DNA from: Hyperoodon ampullatus
Taxonomy: Eukaryota; Chordata; Mammalia; Artiodactyla; Ziphiidae
DNA length: 64,000 bases
Direction of reading: 5' to 3'
Assembly: GCA_949752795.1 (NCBI GenBank)
Contig: OX457058.1
Coordinates: 163,807,353 to 163,871,352, forward strand
Shown in pieces: positions 46,780 through 58,500 of this stretch. Each line of letters opens with the position of its first letter. The first letter of the stretch is position 1. Made by a program: the position numbers and the translations under genes. The notes beneath the pieces are model-generated. The model worked only from the letters and a program-made list of their open reading frames with translations, searched no databases and was not told the DNA's origin.

Positions 46780-47170
46780 CAGGTCTTTGGTTTCTGTTCT
46801 CTCTACCTGAAAATAGTTTTTGTTTTCCTAATTCCCTCATGGCTATCTAACCTCTGCTCAGCCATCAGTTCTCATCTTTAGTACTGTTTCTTCTGGTAGG
46901 ACTTCCCACTTGCCCCCTGTGCAGCCCCACAAAACTGCATTAGGTGCTTCTTTTATCAGCTCCCTAATGTCCTGTTCTTGGCTCTGTCCTGGTTATTACT
47001 CCAGGGTTCTGTAACTGCCCATTTACTGACCTACCTCCCCACTAGGTCCCAAGACACTTGAGTGAATAAGTCACTTGATCTGCTTCATGTTATATCCCTA
47101 ACTCTTAGCTCAGTACTTACCTTATGACAGGTCCTCAAATGATATTTGTTAAATGAACAAATAAATAGAA
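46780..47170 (+). mobile_element. L2 LINE 3' UTR and terminus
   Basis: A long ordered match: ctctgctcagccatcagttc, gtaggacttcccacttgccc, cattaggtgcttcttttatc, ctaggtcccaagacacttga, agctcagtacttaccttatg and cctcaaatgatatttgttaa, ending in atgaacaaataaata. It is the clearest L2 3' end here and fixes the orientation as plus. Confidence 0.88.
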
Positions 47171-47421
47171 AATATATCCACAGTTTCAAGAAGAAAAAAT
47201 AGAGTTACAACTCAAAGCAATATAGAAACACTGCAACTCAAGAAAAATCAAGTGAAACAGAGTCCAGGACCAAAGCAGCAGCAAGACTTCTTGTTTCTCA
47301 GCAATGCAATTAAAATGGAGTAGGGTGTTTTCCTTATGTTAGCATCTGGAAGAAGGACCGTTCACACGGATGTGCTTTCTTTGTATTTAACATAATAATC
47401 AGCTTGGGAGTCCTTTTACAT
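47171..47421. other. Unique spacer, nothing recognised
   Basis: Spacer between the L2 end and a hAT relic. Confidence 0.5.
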
Positions 47422-47634
47422 CAGAGGTCATAAATATTTTCTCTACAGTCTTATACATTATATATTTTAAGCCACATGGTCTTTGTTGCAACTACTCAAC
47501 CCTGCATTATAACACAAAATAATCCATAGACAATACATAAGCAAATGAGCTTGTGTGTGTTCCAATAAAACTTTATTTAAGAATACTGCTGATGGGTCAG
47601 ATTTGGCTCACAGACCATACTTTGCCTACCCCTG
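47422..47634 (-). mobile_element. hAT-type non-autonomous DNA transposon relic
   Basis: It begins cagaggtcataaatattttc and ends actttgcctacccctg, with eroded terminal inverted repeats. Inside are ttgcaactactcaaccctgc, tccaataaaactttatttaa and gatttggctcacagacc. It is the same Charlie-type family as 17173-17370, in the opposite orientation. No exact 8-bp target duplication is visible. Confidence 0.82.
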
Positions 47635-48408
47635 TTCTGGATGAAAGTTTCTCAGCCCATGAATGGGATTGACTGTTTGTATTGTTTCTCCATAAGCCAT
47701 TATCATCAATCCCAAAACAGTTTCTATAATCACTATTTTCAGGGGGCCTGAAAAACTAATTGGTATTACTCTTCATTTTCACACTAGAGCACGTTGCAAG
47801 CAGTAGATTCCATTTGGATGATTCTTCCTTGAAGACACACAAAACCAAACTCTTTCCTGCACACACAGTAACTCTTAGAGAAAGCAAACCAGGGAACTGA
47901 TGAACTTTACATTGGTACCACAGCTGGAATCTTAGATCCGGACCTTCTCTGACTGACATTGCCCTGAGACATAAGAAGAAGTTCTCTTCATAAGAAAATA
48001 AGTATAAGGTAAAACTGTCCCACAACACTGGGATCCCTCAGTGTGATAAAGGATATAAAAAGGATCTGGCATTTAGGAGAGAGATTTATTTGGAGAGAGC
48101 TATCTTTGTGTTGTGATCACTCCCCCTTCATAACAAAGGGGAGACTTGCTACTTTCTAACCCCAAGTCAAGTGAGTGAGTGATTGTGTGTGTGTGTGTTG
48201 GGAGGAAGAGGAGAATTCAAAAGGAACACTCAGAAAGCTCCAAAAATTATTTCCTACATTGAGTAGACACAGAGGTCAGAGTGCAGGTACAATGAGAAAG
48301 CTACATCACACTGTGGACCTAGTTTTGCTTGGAAACTCAGTGATGTCCAGATGCATGAGTTGGAGACCATCCCAGGGGAGTGCTGTTGTCCTGGGACTCC
48401 TGCCCCCT
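47635..48408. other. Unique sequence, no gene seen
   Basis: Short (GT)n at 48184-48199. The frames at 47756-48028 (minus) and 48175-48411 (plus) have no domain. Confidence 0.5.
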
Positions 48409-48973
48409 TGAAAGAATATACCACCTCAAATATACCACTTTGGATATTATTTTGAGCTGAAAGCAACTGAAAAACTGCAGATGTAGGAAGTTTCTCTGTT
48501 CTTTCCCCCTCTACCTAAAAGCAAGGCATACATTTCCCATGAGACAAGTGCCTTCCTTGTATCTGGAAAAGAAAAACATTCTTAACACCAGAGATGGGGT
48601 GTGGTTGCTGAGATGAGTCTTTACAAAAAAATCTTGCCAAAATAACTTGTATTTTCCATTACTTTCCCTCACATATTTTCTATAAACTTTTCTATAATTT
48701 ACCACCCCTAACCCAAAGCCCCCTTTTCCTTTGCCTTGTCATGTCACCACAATTTATTGCTCTTTGTCAAAATGATACATAAGCCCTTGGATCTAACTGC
48801 TTCTTTGAGGTTTTTACTTCTTCCCAAGAAGAACTCCCTTGTGCCACATAAAAATATTAACATGAATAAAATTTGTCTGTTTTTTCTCCTGTTATTGTGT
48901 CTTTTGTCCATTTAATTCAAAAGCCCCAGTCATAGAATCTAAGAGGGTAGAGGAAAAGTCCTTCTCTCATACA
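48409..48973 (+). mobile_element. Probable solo LTR of an endogenous retrovirus
   Basis: A unit of about 565 bp starts TGAAAG and ends near a CA at 48973. It holds ctgttctttccccctctacc, a pyrimidine-rich middle, a cataaaaatattaac...aataaaa signal near 48867 and then tctcctgttattgtgtcttt, the U5-like order of an ERV1-type LTR. No primer-binding site or internal sequence follows, and I see no clear short target duplication. Ends are approximate. Confidence 0.55.
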
Positions 48974-49754
48974 CTGTCAAGGAATAAGAGCCAAAGTTCA
49001 CTTGAAGTCAGATGAAGGTCCCACCCCTGAGAACGCTGGTGTGGAATCCTCTTTAGATCTTGTCCACAGACTCCTTGAGCAGCTGATGGAGAAGCAGTGG
49101 AAAGCAGCTGCATGTATACCACAGAAGTTCAAGACTGACAAAGGGAGCAACCAAAGATTCCATGCAGTTGCTATGAGAGAAGGTGACCTACACCATTACT
49201 AATCTACATGACCCAGAGAGGATGAAACATGGCTAGGTAAGCTGGGCACCCTTACATTCCTCCACTGACCCCTCAACATATACACACACGTAGAGAGACC
49301 TTGACAGGGCTAAAGGGCAACTAGCAAGAAAGGCAGGAGCTGAGCCTGAAAAAGAAGACAGAGGTTCCATTTGTTCTCTCTTACTCAGACTGAATCAGTT
49401 CTGAAAGATGGAAATATTTAACCCTATGTCAAGTTTAACCTTAAATTCTTATACTTTACTATACAGGCTAAGTACTGCTTTGAGACTCTATCTATGACTT
49501 AAAGTGTTGACAGGACCTAAGAATAATGAGACAAAGTCATGGGATCTGCTGGAGGTGGTTTTCTGGAAGGGGGGAAGACTGCCTCCATCGAATGCCTGAA
49601 TAAAGTTTCAGAGGAAGTAGAAGAGAAGAAAAACTGGCTTTTGATCATGATCTCTGTATTATTTCTTACAGTTACACATATTTTTGGAGAAAAAGATAAT
49701 TGTCAAATAGACTAATTTCTTTAACACTGTGCTAATGAACATGAGTTGAATATC
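48974..49754. other. Unique sequence, no gene seen
   Basis: The frame at 49002-49202 has no domain. No clear repeat. Confidence 0.5.
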
Positions 49755-49880
49755 CATCTTTTGCCACCACTGTATTAGGTGTCAGTGAGTATATAAAGAA
49801 TTGTACATTAACCCCATCTTCAATCAGTTAATGATAAAGCAGAGTCAGCTAAATAGTTAAGTAAAAAGTATCATAAGAAA
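49755..49880 (-). mobile_element. L2 LINE end fragment (possible)
   Basis: Accactgtattaggtgtcag, then ttaaccccatcttcaatcag and ctaaatagttaagtaaaa, fit the reversed L2 terminus. It is diverged. Confidence 0.45.
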
Positions 49881-49894
49881 TAGTTCTTTCCTTC

Positions 49895-50010
49895 CAGTCC
49901 TGAAACTCTTTGAGGGTCAGGAACATGCATTTTTCCAGCTCCAGCTAGATCATTGACTAGAAGCACTTAATAGGCAGTCAAGGAATATTTGAAAAATGAA
50001 TAAATAAGTG
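49895..50010 (+). mobile_element. L2 LINE 3' end relic
   Basis: Tctttgagggtcaggaacat, then aagcacttaataggcagtca and ggaatatttgaaaaatgaat, follow the plus-strand L2 terminus with its tgaataaata-type tail. It faces an oppositely oriented L2 piece just upstream. Confidence 0.65.
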
Positions 50011-50809
50011 TTATGTAATATAAGAGATTTTAAGATTGTTTAAAATAGAAAGTAACACCAATTCTGGAGTTTTACAGTACAGTTCCCTAAAAACAGATGC
50101 TTGATTTCGATGACATGTGATTTTTACTTCTAACTTGTAGATAATGGGTCAAAGAAACCTTGGGATTTTTCATGATAAAAGCTCATATTAACAGACATTT
50201 ACACAAAATTGGCCTTTTAACAAAGAGATTTTTTTTATAAAACAGTCCTAAAATATTATCTTTCTCATTTTGCTTTTTACAGAGGAGTGTTGATTATGAA
50301 TTGCTTTTCATTAAGGAATTACCATTTATCTTATCACAATATTTACTCTCTTTTCATATGTTTTATATTTCCTTATTGCTGAAGAAAGAGCTCAGAAACT
50401 TGATTGCATGAAAATAACTGTTGATTTTTACATTCAAAGGACTGTATATTTCCTCTATACTTCTGATGGTTTTCCTAGCTTGATGTTAGAAGAGCGTGTT
50501 AATGTCAAGGGTCATGGAGAAGTTCATTAGTTTGATGCTGCAATTCCTAGGTAAGATCTGACTGCAGTTCAGTCACAGACATCTTGTTGCTCCTTTACAA
50601 ATGCATCACTATAGCTCCTAAAATTTAACTCAATTTGCCATCTTAGAAGAGGCCCTAGGAAAAGCACTCATCACAAAAAATAAAAAAGTGGACCCATTAA
50701 AAAGAAAAAGAAAAACAGTCCTCCCCAAAACACCTCTTTGCAAGACAGAGTGAAAAATGTGAGTTCTGGCCAGACTGCTTCTCCGAGGAAAGGGGGAAAA
50801 TGTCTGAAG

Positions 50810-50847
<38 letters not shown>

Positions 50848-51299
50848 CACATTTAGATGCAGCTGGAAAAACAAAGTCAGGTTTAGAAGGCCTGACTCCA
50901 AAGAAAATAGGTTTTTAAAACTTCTCTGGGGAATCTCTCATCTGTGCTCAGTGGTGAGCTATGTATCTCATGCATCCGCCTCTCTCTCAATTAACAGATG
51001 CCAGGCACAGGGCAACAAGGAAGAACTCCTGCTCTGTCTCTGGAGAGTCCAAGATGGTGTGAACTTCAGATCCTTATTGACCCAGGCCGTCACCACCAGT
51101 TGCTTTCCTAGTAAAAGAACATATTCATCCAGTAGTGTAGGGCTCTTTCATTAAGCAGGAATGCATTCTCAACTGGCCAGTGCTTCTCTGTTGATGACAG
51201 ATTTAGAGACACGTTTATGTACAATGGCAATTCTAAGGCACAATTAAACCTTAAAAACGTATTTTTGTGTAAGAAATATGCACATACCTAATACTACTA
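50011..51299. other. Unique sequence with (AC)n, no gene seen
   Basis: Contains the tract listed at 50813-50845. The 138-codon plus frame at 50738-51154 crosses the AC tract (threonine-histidine run) and shows no domain. Confidence 0.5.
50813..50845. repeat. (AC)16 microsatellite
   Basis: A pure AC tract of 33 bp. It is read as alternating residues in three of the frames crossing it. Confidence 0.98.
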
Positions 51300-51530
51300 A
51301 GAGTTATTAAAGACATAATCTCTTACTTGGGATAGTTCTAAGTACTTTTCATTAGTTTGTTTAGTTCTTGATACAACTCTGAAATAGAGACTATTATTTT
51401 TTCATATTTTGGGGATGAGGGAGCAGAGAGACAAGAGAGTTCACATATGGCCAAGGTCATAAAGCTAGGAAGTGGTAGAGCCAACACTTGAACCCAAGTA
51501 TTCTGGCTCCAGAATCCCTCCTTTTATTCC
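51300..51530 (-). mobile_element. MIR SINE, nearly complete
   Basis: Reverse MIR order: gatagttctaagtacttttc, gatacaactctgaaatagag, gggatgagggagcagagaga, catatggccaaggtcataaa, gctaggaagtggtagagcca, then cacttgaacccaagtattct. Confidence 0.9.
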
Positions 51531-52934
51531 CTATATTTAATACAACCAGTCACTAAATTAATGTTAGGCTCTTATACTTCATGGCAACAAGATTTAAAGA
51601 CCTAATAGTCAATAACATAACTAGCATGTCCCATTTTATTGGTCTGGGGTGTGAATTAAATCACATATCTTTTAAATGCCAAATAACATAATTCAATACT
51701 CCTACCAAGACACAGAATATTCCTTTTTTTTCCCCCAGGTCAGTTCCATTCCTTAAGAGGCATATTCATACAATTCTGTCTTGATCAGGATTCCCCTTTG
51801 AGCAGAAATCAAGGGTTCTACCTGGAGACTCAGTGCCACTAAAACCCTAATTAAGAGCTGATTTCTTCAGAACAAGACTCCCAGCTTGCCCGGTCATCAA
51901 TGTGGAAGAACCTGTGTGTCATAACTAAAGAACTTCGGCCAATGACAAGGACTTCACTGTGGAGGTACCTAGAGAGAACCAACTGGAACCACCTGGGGGT
52001 AGAATTGGAAAGTCCTCTATCATTGCCATGAGCATCACTGATGAATCAGGCTAGCCTTAGGTACAGTTCTGCTGTACTCACACCTCTGCTGGAGCCTCTG
52101 TCTGTCAGGGAATAGAATGATAAGAAGGAGAAGGCTCTGTCCTATGCTTCTGCTCCCTTTACTATGGTACTTTATTTAAAATTTATATTCACTGACAGTA
52201 ATGACAAAGTGTATCCATAATACCAAATGGCTGGGTTAAGAGAATCAAAAATTCCTCATGATTATCAGGCCTGGATGTATGGCTTGGGTCAACAATTCAA
52301 GTGACTCAGTCATTTGCTATTAAGTTCTCTTATGAGAAAGTGTCATGGAAATCAGTGTCTTTTATTGCCCATCAAATTCACTTAAGTCTATGTCAATCTT
52401 GAGATAGGCTCTGTTAATCATAAAGCTCAAAAAGGAAAGAAATGGTACTCTGGAACCTTTTTGTCTCAGGAGCTTTCCTGAGTCCCAGGCAGTTAGTCCT
52501 GCCTTTCCCAATATCCTTGGATTTCTGCATAATAAGGCATTAGAGGGGAAGTGTTGTCAAAGCACACATACTATCTTTTGACATCAATCTTCTCTACAGC
52601 CCTAAATAATTACCTTACGGGACACTGATTATTGTTTTAGAATATAGGGAGGGTTTTGAATTTTGCCTTAAGAAGCAAATAATAAATATCAGCTAGGCAA
52701 ATGGGGTCAAATGATTTAGGATCCACTGTTAGGTGAAGAAATAAACAGGTGGCTATACTGATAAGCTGGGTTTAGACATATTGAACAGTAAACTTTAGTA
52801 ATTAATGCTTTGACTTTATTTAGTTTTCCCAATGAGTGTAAAAAGATTTCAAAATGTACATTGTCCTATACAGATTACTCCATGCCACCCTCTGCCCTTC
52901 TTACCCTTCTCAAGGAAGAAGGGTGTTGTTTGTT
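51531..52934. other. Unique sequence, no gene seen
   Basis: No recognisable gene, RNA or clear repeat over 1.4 kb. Confidence 0.5.
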
Positions 52935-53060
52935 TTAGATCAATACTTAGAATCTTAGACTGAAAAAGAACTTGAGAAATTACCTGATATTTCCCTTGTG
53001 AAATCTAAGACCCAGATGAGTTGTTGTGACCTGTGTTCTGTGCCCAGATGGTACAGGAAA
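52935..53060 (-). mobile_element. MIR3-like SINE fragment (possible)
   Basis: Ttagaatcttagactgaaaa, agaacttgagaaattacctg and gaaatctaagacccagatga resemble the reversed MIR3/THER order. It is weakly conserved. Confidence 0.4.
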
Positions 53061-53489
53061 AAGTAGGGTGAGCATCCAGGTCTTTGGAATCAGTACACAG
53101 GGTTCTCCTATACACAGACCCCTGCTGATTCAGTTGCATCAATTTAATTTGCACTGATGATGTGATTCTAAGTGGAGTACAAGGAAAGCTCCAGTTGTTA
53201 GCAATGACAACTTTCTTTCTCTAGCTGGGTTGTGGCTTGGGAAGTGTGATGCTACCAGGAAGTCAGGATGTTCATGGGACATCAAGTCACATTTTATGAT
53301 GACTCACAAAAGACAACTTGTATGGAAACAGTAACTAAAGTGCCTGATAGCAAATTTGATTTATTCATGTTACATTATTCATACACATTATTTCATATTA
53401 AGTTCCTATCCTTATGAAGTCAGGAGACTTACTCTGATTCTCTTAAGTAGAGACAAGAGACTATCCTTCTTATGACCATGGTGTAACAT
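53061..53489. other. Unique sequence, no gene seen
   Basis: No recognised gene or repeat. Confidence 0.5.
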
Positions 53490-53670
53490 GGTAGTTACAA
53501 TTTGAACAAAGTGATTTGGTTTCCAATCCCCGTTCTACCTCTTGAACAAGTTACACAACCAACTAGAGCTCCAAGTTCTACAATTGGGATAATGAATATT
53601 AAAATGTTACTGGTTTATTATGAAGATTAGAGAGTCTGGCACACAGTTGAAGTAGACTGCTATTATCAAA
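53490..53670 (+). mobile_element. MIR SINE
   Basis: Plus-strand order: ggtttccaatccccgttcta, cctcttgaacaagttacaca, tctacaattgggataatgaa, then agagagtctggcacacagtt. Confidence 0.75.
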
Positions 53671-54678
53671 ATCTCCATTTCAAACCTCTGGGGTTTCCAG
53701 TCCCACATATAGAGCTTAGAAGTCATTCTCCTGCCTTCACAGGAAGAAAAAAACTGAACACACTGAAAATCAACAACTTCTTAAGTCCATCAGAGAATTG
53801 AGGTCACAGGGCAAACTGCTACCCTGAAAATGAGAGACAGACAGGAAGATACAGAAAATCACAGCTTATAAGGAGAAGCCCACATCCCTAGCCAATATTC
53901 TTAGGAAAAATTTAAACTATAATTGAAGAATTGCTATGTGCTCAGTGTATATTATTGTGAGAATTAAGAACTCCAATGGGATGCAGTGTTGGGGGAGGGC
54001 ACACTTGTGAGTTTCACCTCTAAGAATGCTAACAAATTCTCATTGTGGAGAAAGCAATCATTCTTTTAGTAAGAAAGAGAGGAAAAATAACCATCTTGAA
54101 ATATACCCAGAGCTTTCTATTCTTCTCAACTAGAACTGCCCTCAAGGGAACTTATTTTACCAGAGCTTAACCAAACTGGGATTTTACCAAAGCCTAACAA
54201 ACGTGGGGGAAAAATATTTAACTCCAGGCCAATTTAACCTTCCATAGTGGAGGAAGGAAAGATCCAACTCCAACCCCCTTTAGCCTTCAGCATGGAGAAA
54301 GGCAATTACCCAACTCAGGCTCACTGAAAGACTGAAAACTAATCGTTAAGAATGTAGATTGCTTCCTCTTCCCTAAAAATCTTATACCACATCAATAGGG
54401 ATCCTGTATAACAACAGAGGATTACAGCTAAAAGAGATGCAAGCCTCAGATCCTATTTAAGAAATCTCTAGGAAAACCCCAAAACAAAAAGAGAGACAAA
54501 AACAAGGACCATAGAGGAAATTTTAGCTTCTGACACCACAGCTACAGCAAACAGTAAACACAGAAAACTCAGCCTGATAAACATAACACCTCACACTAAA
54601 GGTATATCTAACTGCTCTCCATTTCAGGCTTAAACTTAGTATACCATTTAGTATACCCTTTCTTCTACCCATATATAT
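53671..54678. other. Unclassified old repeat-like sequence, no gene seen
   Basis: Purine-rich plus strand with internal near-repeats (accagagcttaaccaaactg, then accaaagcctaacaaacgtg). This recalls the 5' side of an old L1 or HAL1 element, but I cannot establish a family. The MLT1 LTR lies against its right edge. Confidence 0.35.
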
Positions 54679-55125
54679 TTGGTTGAATAGTGTCCCCTCA
54701 AAATCCATGTCCATTCAGAGCCTCAAAATGTGGCCTTATTTGGAATAGTCTGTTGATATAATTAGTTAAAATAAAGTCACACTTTAGGGTGGGCCTTAAA
54801 TCCAATGACTGGAGTCCTCTCAAAAAGAGGAAAGAGAGGCTGAGACATACCCAGAGACAGAGAAACACACAGGGAAGAAGGCCATGTGACTATGAAGGCT
54901 GAGATCAGTCTATAAGCCAAGAAACACCAAGGGTTGTTGAGAGTCACCAGAAGTTAGGAAGAAGCAAGGCAGGATTTTTCCCTAGACTCTTCAGAGAGAG
55001 CAAGATCCTGCTGAGAACTTGATTTTGAACTTCTAGACTTCAGAACTGTGAGAGAATTAATTTCTGTTTTTTTAAGCCACCCAGACTGTGGAGTTTGTTA
55101 CCACACCCCCAGGAAATTAATAAAG
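54679..55125 (+). mobile_element. MLT1-type MaLR LTR, near full length
   Basis: The complete MLT1 order is present: ttgaatagtgtcccctcaaa, aatgtggccttatttggaat, ataattagttaaaataaagt, gggtgggccttaaatccaat, gaaggccatgtgactatgaa, aagccaagaaacaccaaggg, actgtgagagaattaatttc and aagccacccagactgtggag, up to aggaaattaataaa. It is a solo LTR with no internal MLT1 sequence beside it. Confidence 0.93.
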
Positions 55126-55251
55126 TAATAAACCATCTAATTAAAAATGTCAGTATAATAATACTAATGCAATTGCTCAAACTCGGAATGAGCTTTCCAG
55201 TGGTGGAAATGTGGATTCAGGAGATGCCTGGAAGAACTTGGAAACCTTCAT

Positions 55252-55361
55252 TCATATACATTACTTATTCAATACATTTTTAGTCCTCAATCATATACAT
55301 TACTTATTCAATACATTTTTAGTCCTCATTCATATACATTACTTATTCAATACATTTTTAA
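55252..55361. repeat. 39-bp minisatellite, about 2.8 copies
   Basis: Three nearly identical units start at 55252, 55291 and 55330, each with tcatatacattacttattc and then aatacatttttagtcctca. The third is cut short at 55361. The period is 39 bp, a multiple of three, so the plus frame at 55211-55444 shows a repeated IHYLFNTFLVL block. Confidence 0.97.
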
Positions 55362-55444
55362 TAAGTATTGTAGAGAAGATTTCCTTAAGTTTTATTTATA
55401 ATGTCCATAATTTGGAGGATAACATAGAATTAGAGAAAATGTAA

Positions 55445-56239
55445 GATTGGAGAATTTTTCACAGAATATTAATGAGATTATCTATTTTCCAGTGGAGGTC
55501 AGCAGAGATGGGGAGATAAAGGAGAAGAAAATGTCATAGGGACGGGACTAGGTTTTGGCTCACTTCTTGAACATGATTTGATTAAAAGCATGCAAAAAAT
55601 AAAAAGAAAAAAGGAAAAATTAATGCCAATTAGGGTGACCCAGTTTGAAGAATGGTTTGATTATAATATTGTTAAAAATCCTGACTCCCTAAACAATGTA
55701 AAGGAATTGAACCCAAAATAGACATTCTTCCAACTGAGTTTTAGGAGGAATTATACCAGTTAAAAATTACCTCTACCCTTTTGATAGCCTTGGAAAAGAA
55801 ACCTTATTGAATAGATGTGGGAGGTGGAAGGCAGAAACATTAGTTCCTATCAAGTGGTTGGAATACCATATTGCTTACCTGTTTGTAAAAATGATACGTT
55901 GACTTTCGGTTAACTTCCACCATAACAGCAAGGCAAGCTACCAGAAATAGGGGCTTATGGCAGCTAAACTGTCGCCTGAGAGATGTCATTAATAATGTAT
56001 CTTGACCACACACATCCATCCTAAGCAAGGAGGTCTTAGTTGGGAGTATATTGTTTCTTCCCAGTTGTACAAGAATCTGTAGTCAGCTAATACCAATTTC
56101 ATCTTTACCTTGATCATGACACCCACTTTTTCTTCTGTATCCATTTTTTACAGCATTCAATTTGGTCAAATCAAGAAATTTGGGGTGGTTTTGGAAAAGT
56201 TAATCAATTTTCAAACCAGTGCAGAAAACATTCTGTAAG
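55445..56239. other. Unique sequence, no gene seen
   Basis: No recognised gene or repeat. The minus frame at 55840-56028 has no domain. Confidence 0.5.
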
Positions 56240-56335
56240 CAGAATTTGACAGGGTACCTGGCACAGGTATAGGCACTAGGGATTCAGAGATGAAAAAAAA
56301 AACCCAAAAATGTTCTAATTGAATGAGTTTTCATG
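56240..56335 (-). mobile_element. L2 LINE end fragment
   Basis: Cagggtacctggcacaggta, then taggcactagggattcagag and atgttctaattgaatgag, follow the reversed L2 terminus without its tail repeats. Confidence 0.55.
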
Positions 56336-56589
56336 AAGAGATGCTTTGCTTTATTTACACAGAAATACTCCTAAGGTGGACTGCATGGTGGGGTCATGGG
56401 CAGAATGGCCCCATGTAGATTCATAGTCCCTAAGGAGAAAGACGCTAAGATTGTTTCCACTATCTCCAGGAGCCTCTTTTCTCCACTAGTGTTTATGGGG
56501 ATCCAAATTTGGTTCACTATGTCACTCTGTGACCTCCAAGTCTGTAATACTGTCTTTAGAGATAGACAGACCTAGGCTATATTAAACAT
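56336..56589. other. Unique spacer, nothing recognised
   Basis: Spacer between an L2 fragment and a MIR. Confidence 0.5.
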
Positions 56590-56850
56590 GATACTATAGT
56601 CCAGTGGTTAAAACTGGACTCTAAACTTGACTGTCTGAATTTAAATTCTGGTCCAGTCACTATCAAATTTGAAACCCTGGGCATGTTATTGATGTTACCA
56701 GTCATTCATTCCCTCACTGGAAAATAAGAAGACTAACAGTGCCTTTCTCAGAGTTATTGGGAAGATTAATGCATCTACATATAAAAGATGCTTAAGACAG
56801 TGTTTGGCTCAAAATAATCACTCAATAATGTAAATTACCATGGTGATGAT
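56590..56850 (+). mobile_element. MIR SINE, essentially complete
   Basis: Plus-strand order is complete: agtccagtggttaaaactgg, ctgtctgaatttaaattctg, gtccagtcactatcaaattt, cattccctcactggaaaata, gagttattgggaagattaat, gacagtgtttggctcaaaat, then aatcactcaataatgtaaat. Confidence 0.92.
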
Positions 56851-57504
56851 GAAGAAGGAGATGATGATGATAGTTCCTTATAAGCTGAGTCATTAAGATA
56901 ACTCATTAAACTCTTTCAGACTCAGCTCCTTTAGCTGTAAATTTGAAGATAACACATTTTACTCCAAAAGATTGTCTTTAGGATACCATGAAACACAATA
57001 TGTGAAAGCTTTATGAAATACAAATGGCTATGTGAAAGAAAAATTGCTATTATATCATGTTTTTCCTCCCCCTTGAGCTGTGAACCCATCTGACAATCTG
57101 GAGGCAGGAACCCTCTTTGAAGGTGAGCATCTGCTATTCATTTTCAGTTGAATGCTATGAAGAGGCCCAAGATTGCCAGGTCTCCTGATTTTTCAAGAGA
57201 AAATGCAAATACACATTTTTGTACCTCTCTCTCCCACTTCCATCCCCGCAGTTTTAAATGTTGGTAACTAAGTCAAATTAGGTAACAGCAAAACAAATTT
57301 TGGTACTGCCAGCAGCCCACAGAATTTTGGTATCCATCTCTGTTTAAAGTTGGTACTGGGTCCATAATCAGATACATAGCTGGTACTTCTCTTACGTATC
57401 ATATGTGAAAATGGTACAAATAGAAGGCAGGTATAAGATTCTAGTTCCTGAGTCAAGTGATCACATGGGATGCAACTCTGTATACCTGAGGGCCAATACA
57501 TATA
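56851..57504. other. Unique sequence, no gene seen
   Basis: A short (GAT)n-like stretch at 56844-56871 and otherwise no recognised content. The 77-codon minus frame at 57268-57501 has no domain. Confidence 0.5.
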
Positions 57505-57545
57505 ATCCCTGGTACACAGTAGTCACTAATAAATATTGATTGAAA
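57505..57545 (+). mobile_element. L2 LINE 3' tip (short)
   Basis: Ctggtacacagtagtcacta, then ataaatattgattgaaag, resembles the last 40 bp of L2. Too short to be sure. Confidence 0.45.
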
Positions 57546-57664
57546 GTATCATAAAATTCAATCTGTACACAATAATATCAGAAATATCCAAATTAAAGAA
57601 TAGCAACTGAGAACATATCAGGGACTAGGAACAACTAAAATATTCTAAAAAATTTCCTGACTTC
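57546..57664. other. Unique spacer, nothing recognised
   Basis: Spacer between two L2 pieces. Confidence 0.5.
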
Positions 57665-58500
57665 TCTTTGTTTTTTCCTTCATTCATTCACTGAAAATAA
57701 CATTTACTAGCCATTTACCAGGTGCCAGTTGATGTGCTAAAAACTATTTTACTAAGTTGTATTCAGCAAGTACAAGAGAAAGCAAAGCAGCTGGTGGGGT
57801 TAAAAAGGAGAGAGCTGGAAAAAATCAGATGGTGTAGGGCCTTGCAGAAGTTCAAAGAACTTTCTTGTTTTCTCTAGACAATGTGGGAAGCCACTGGAAA
57901 GTTTTGAGCAAAGGAGTGACCTGATTAGACATGTTTTAAGAGAGGCAGACTGGTTTTTTTGTTGAAAATAGACCAAGGGTGAAAGCAGAGCTCACAGGTA
58001 AGATGGTTTGCAGTAATACATGCAAAAGATGATGGAGACTTGGGCCAAAGTGGTCACAGTGGAGGTGGTGAGACATCGATGTGGTTTTGAATTTTTCCTT
58101 AAAGTGTAGCTAGTAGCATTTGTTCCTAAATTAAAAGTGGAGAGTGAGAGAAAGGAAGGATTCATGGAAGCCAAGATTTCTTAATCTGAGTAGCTGAAGA
58201 GCTAGAGTTCCCATTTACTGAGATGGAAAGGACTTCAGGAAAAGCAAGTTTAAGGGGTGAAATCAGTTTCAACATGTAAATTCGATATTCCTATTTGTTA
58301 TCCCAGTGGTGATGTCGAGTAGGCAATTGGATATATGAGTCTGAAGTTCAAGTAAAAGGTCTAAGCTATAGATATTAATTTGAGAGTTATCATCATATAG
58401 ATGCCATTTAAAGCCATAAAGCTGGATGACATCACCAGGCAGTGAGTATAGATGCAAAGAGAAGAGATTCAAGCATGAGTCCTGTCTCTCCTCCACCACC
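57665..58500 (-). mobile_element. L2 LINE, ORF2 3' part plus terminus
   Basis: The reversed terminus (cattcattcactgaaaataa, ccaggtgccagttgatgtgc) continues through tagggccttgcagaagttca, gggaagccactggaaagttt, gagtgacctgattagacatg, atttactgagatggaaagg, gatgtcgagtaggcaattgg, tagatgccatttaaagccat and gctggatgacatcaccaggc. This is the L2 3' UTR (internally shortened) and the ORF2 end in reverse. Stop codons and frameshifts break the coding sense, and the two minus frames at 57992-58174 and 58269-58502 are L2 residues, not genes. Confidence 0.82.

Noticed and set aside
55211..55444. Frame with repeated 13-residue block, as a possible repeat protein
   Set aside because: The period of a 39-bp minisatellite explains it fully, and there is no upstream exon or conserved start.
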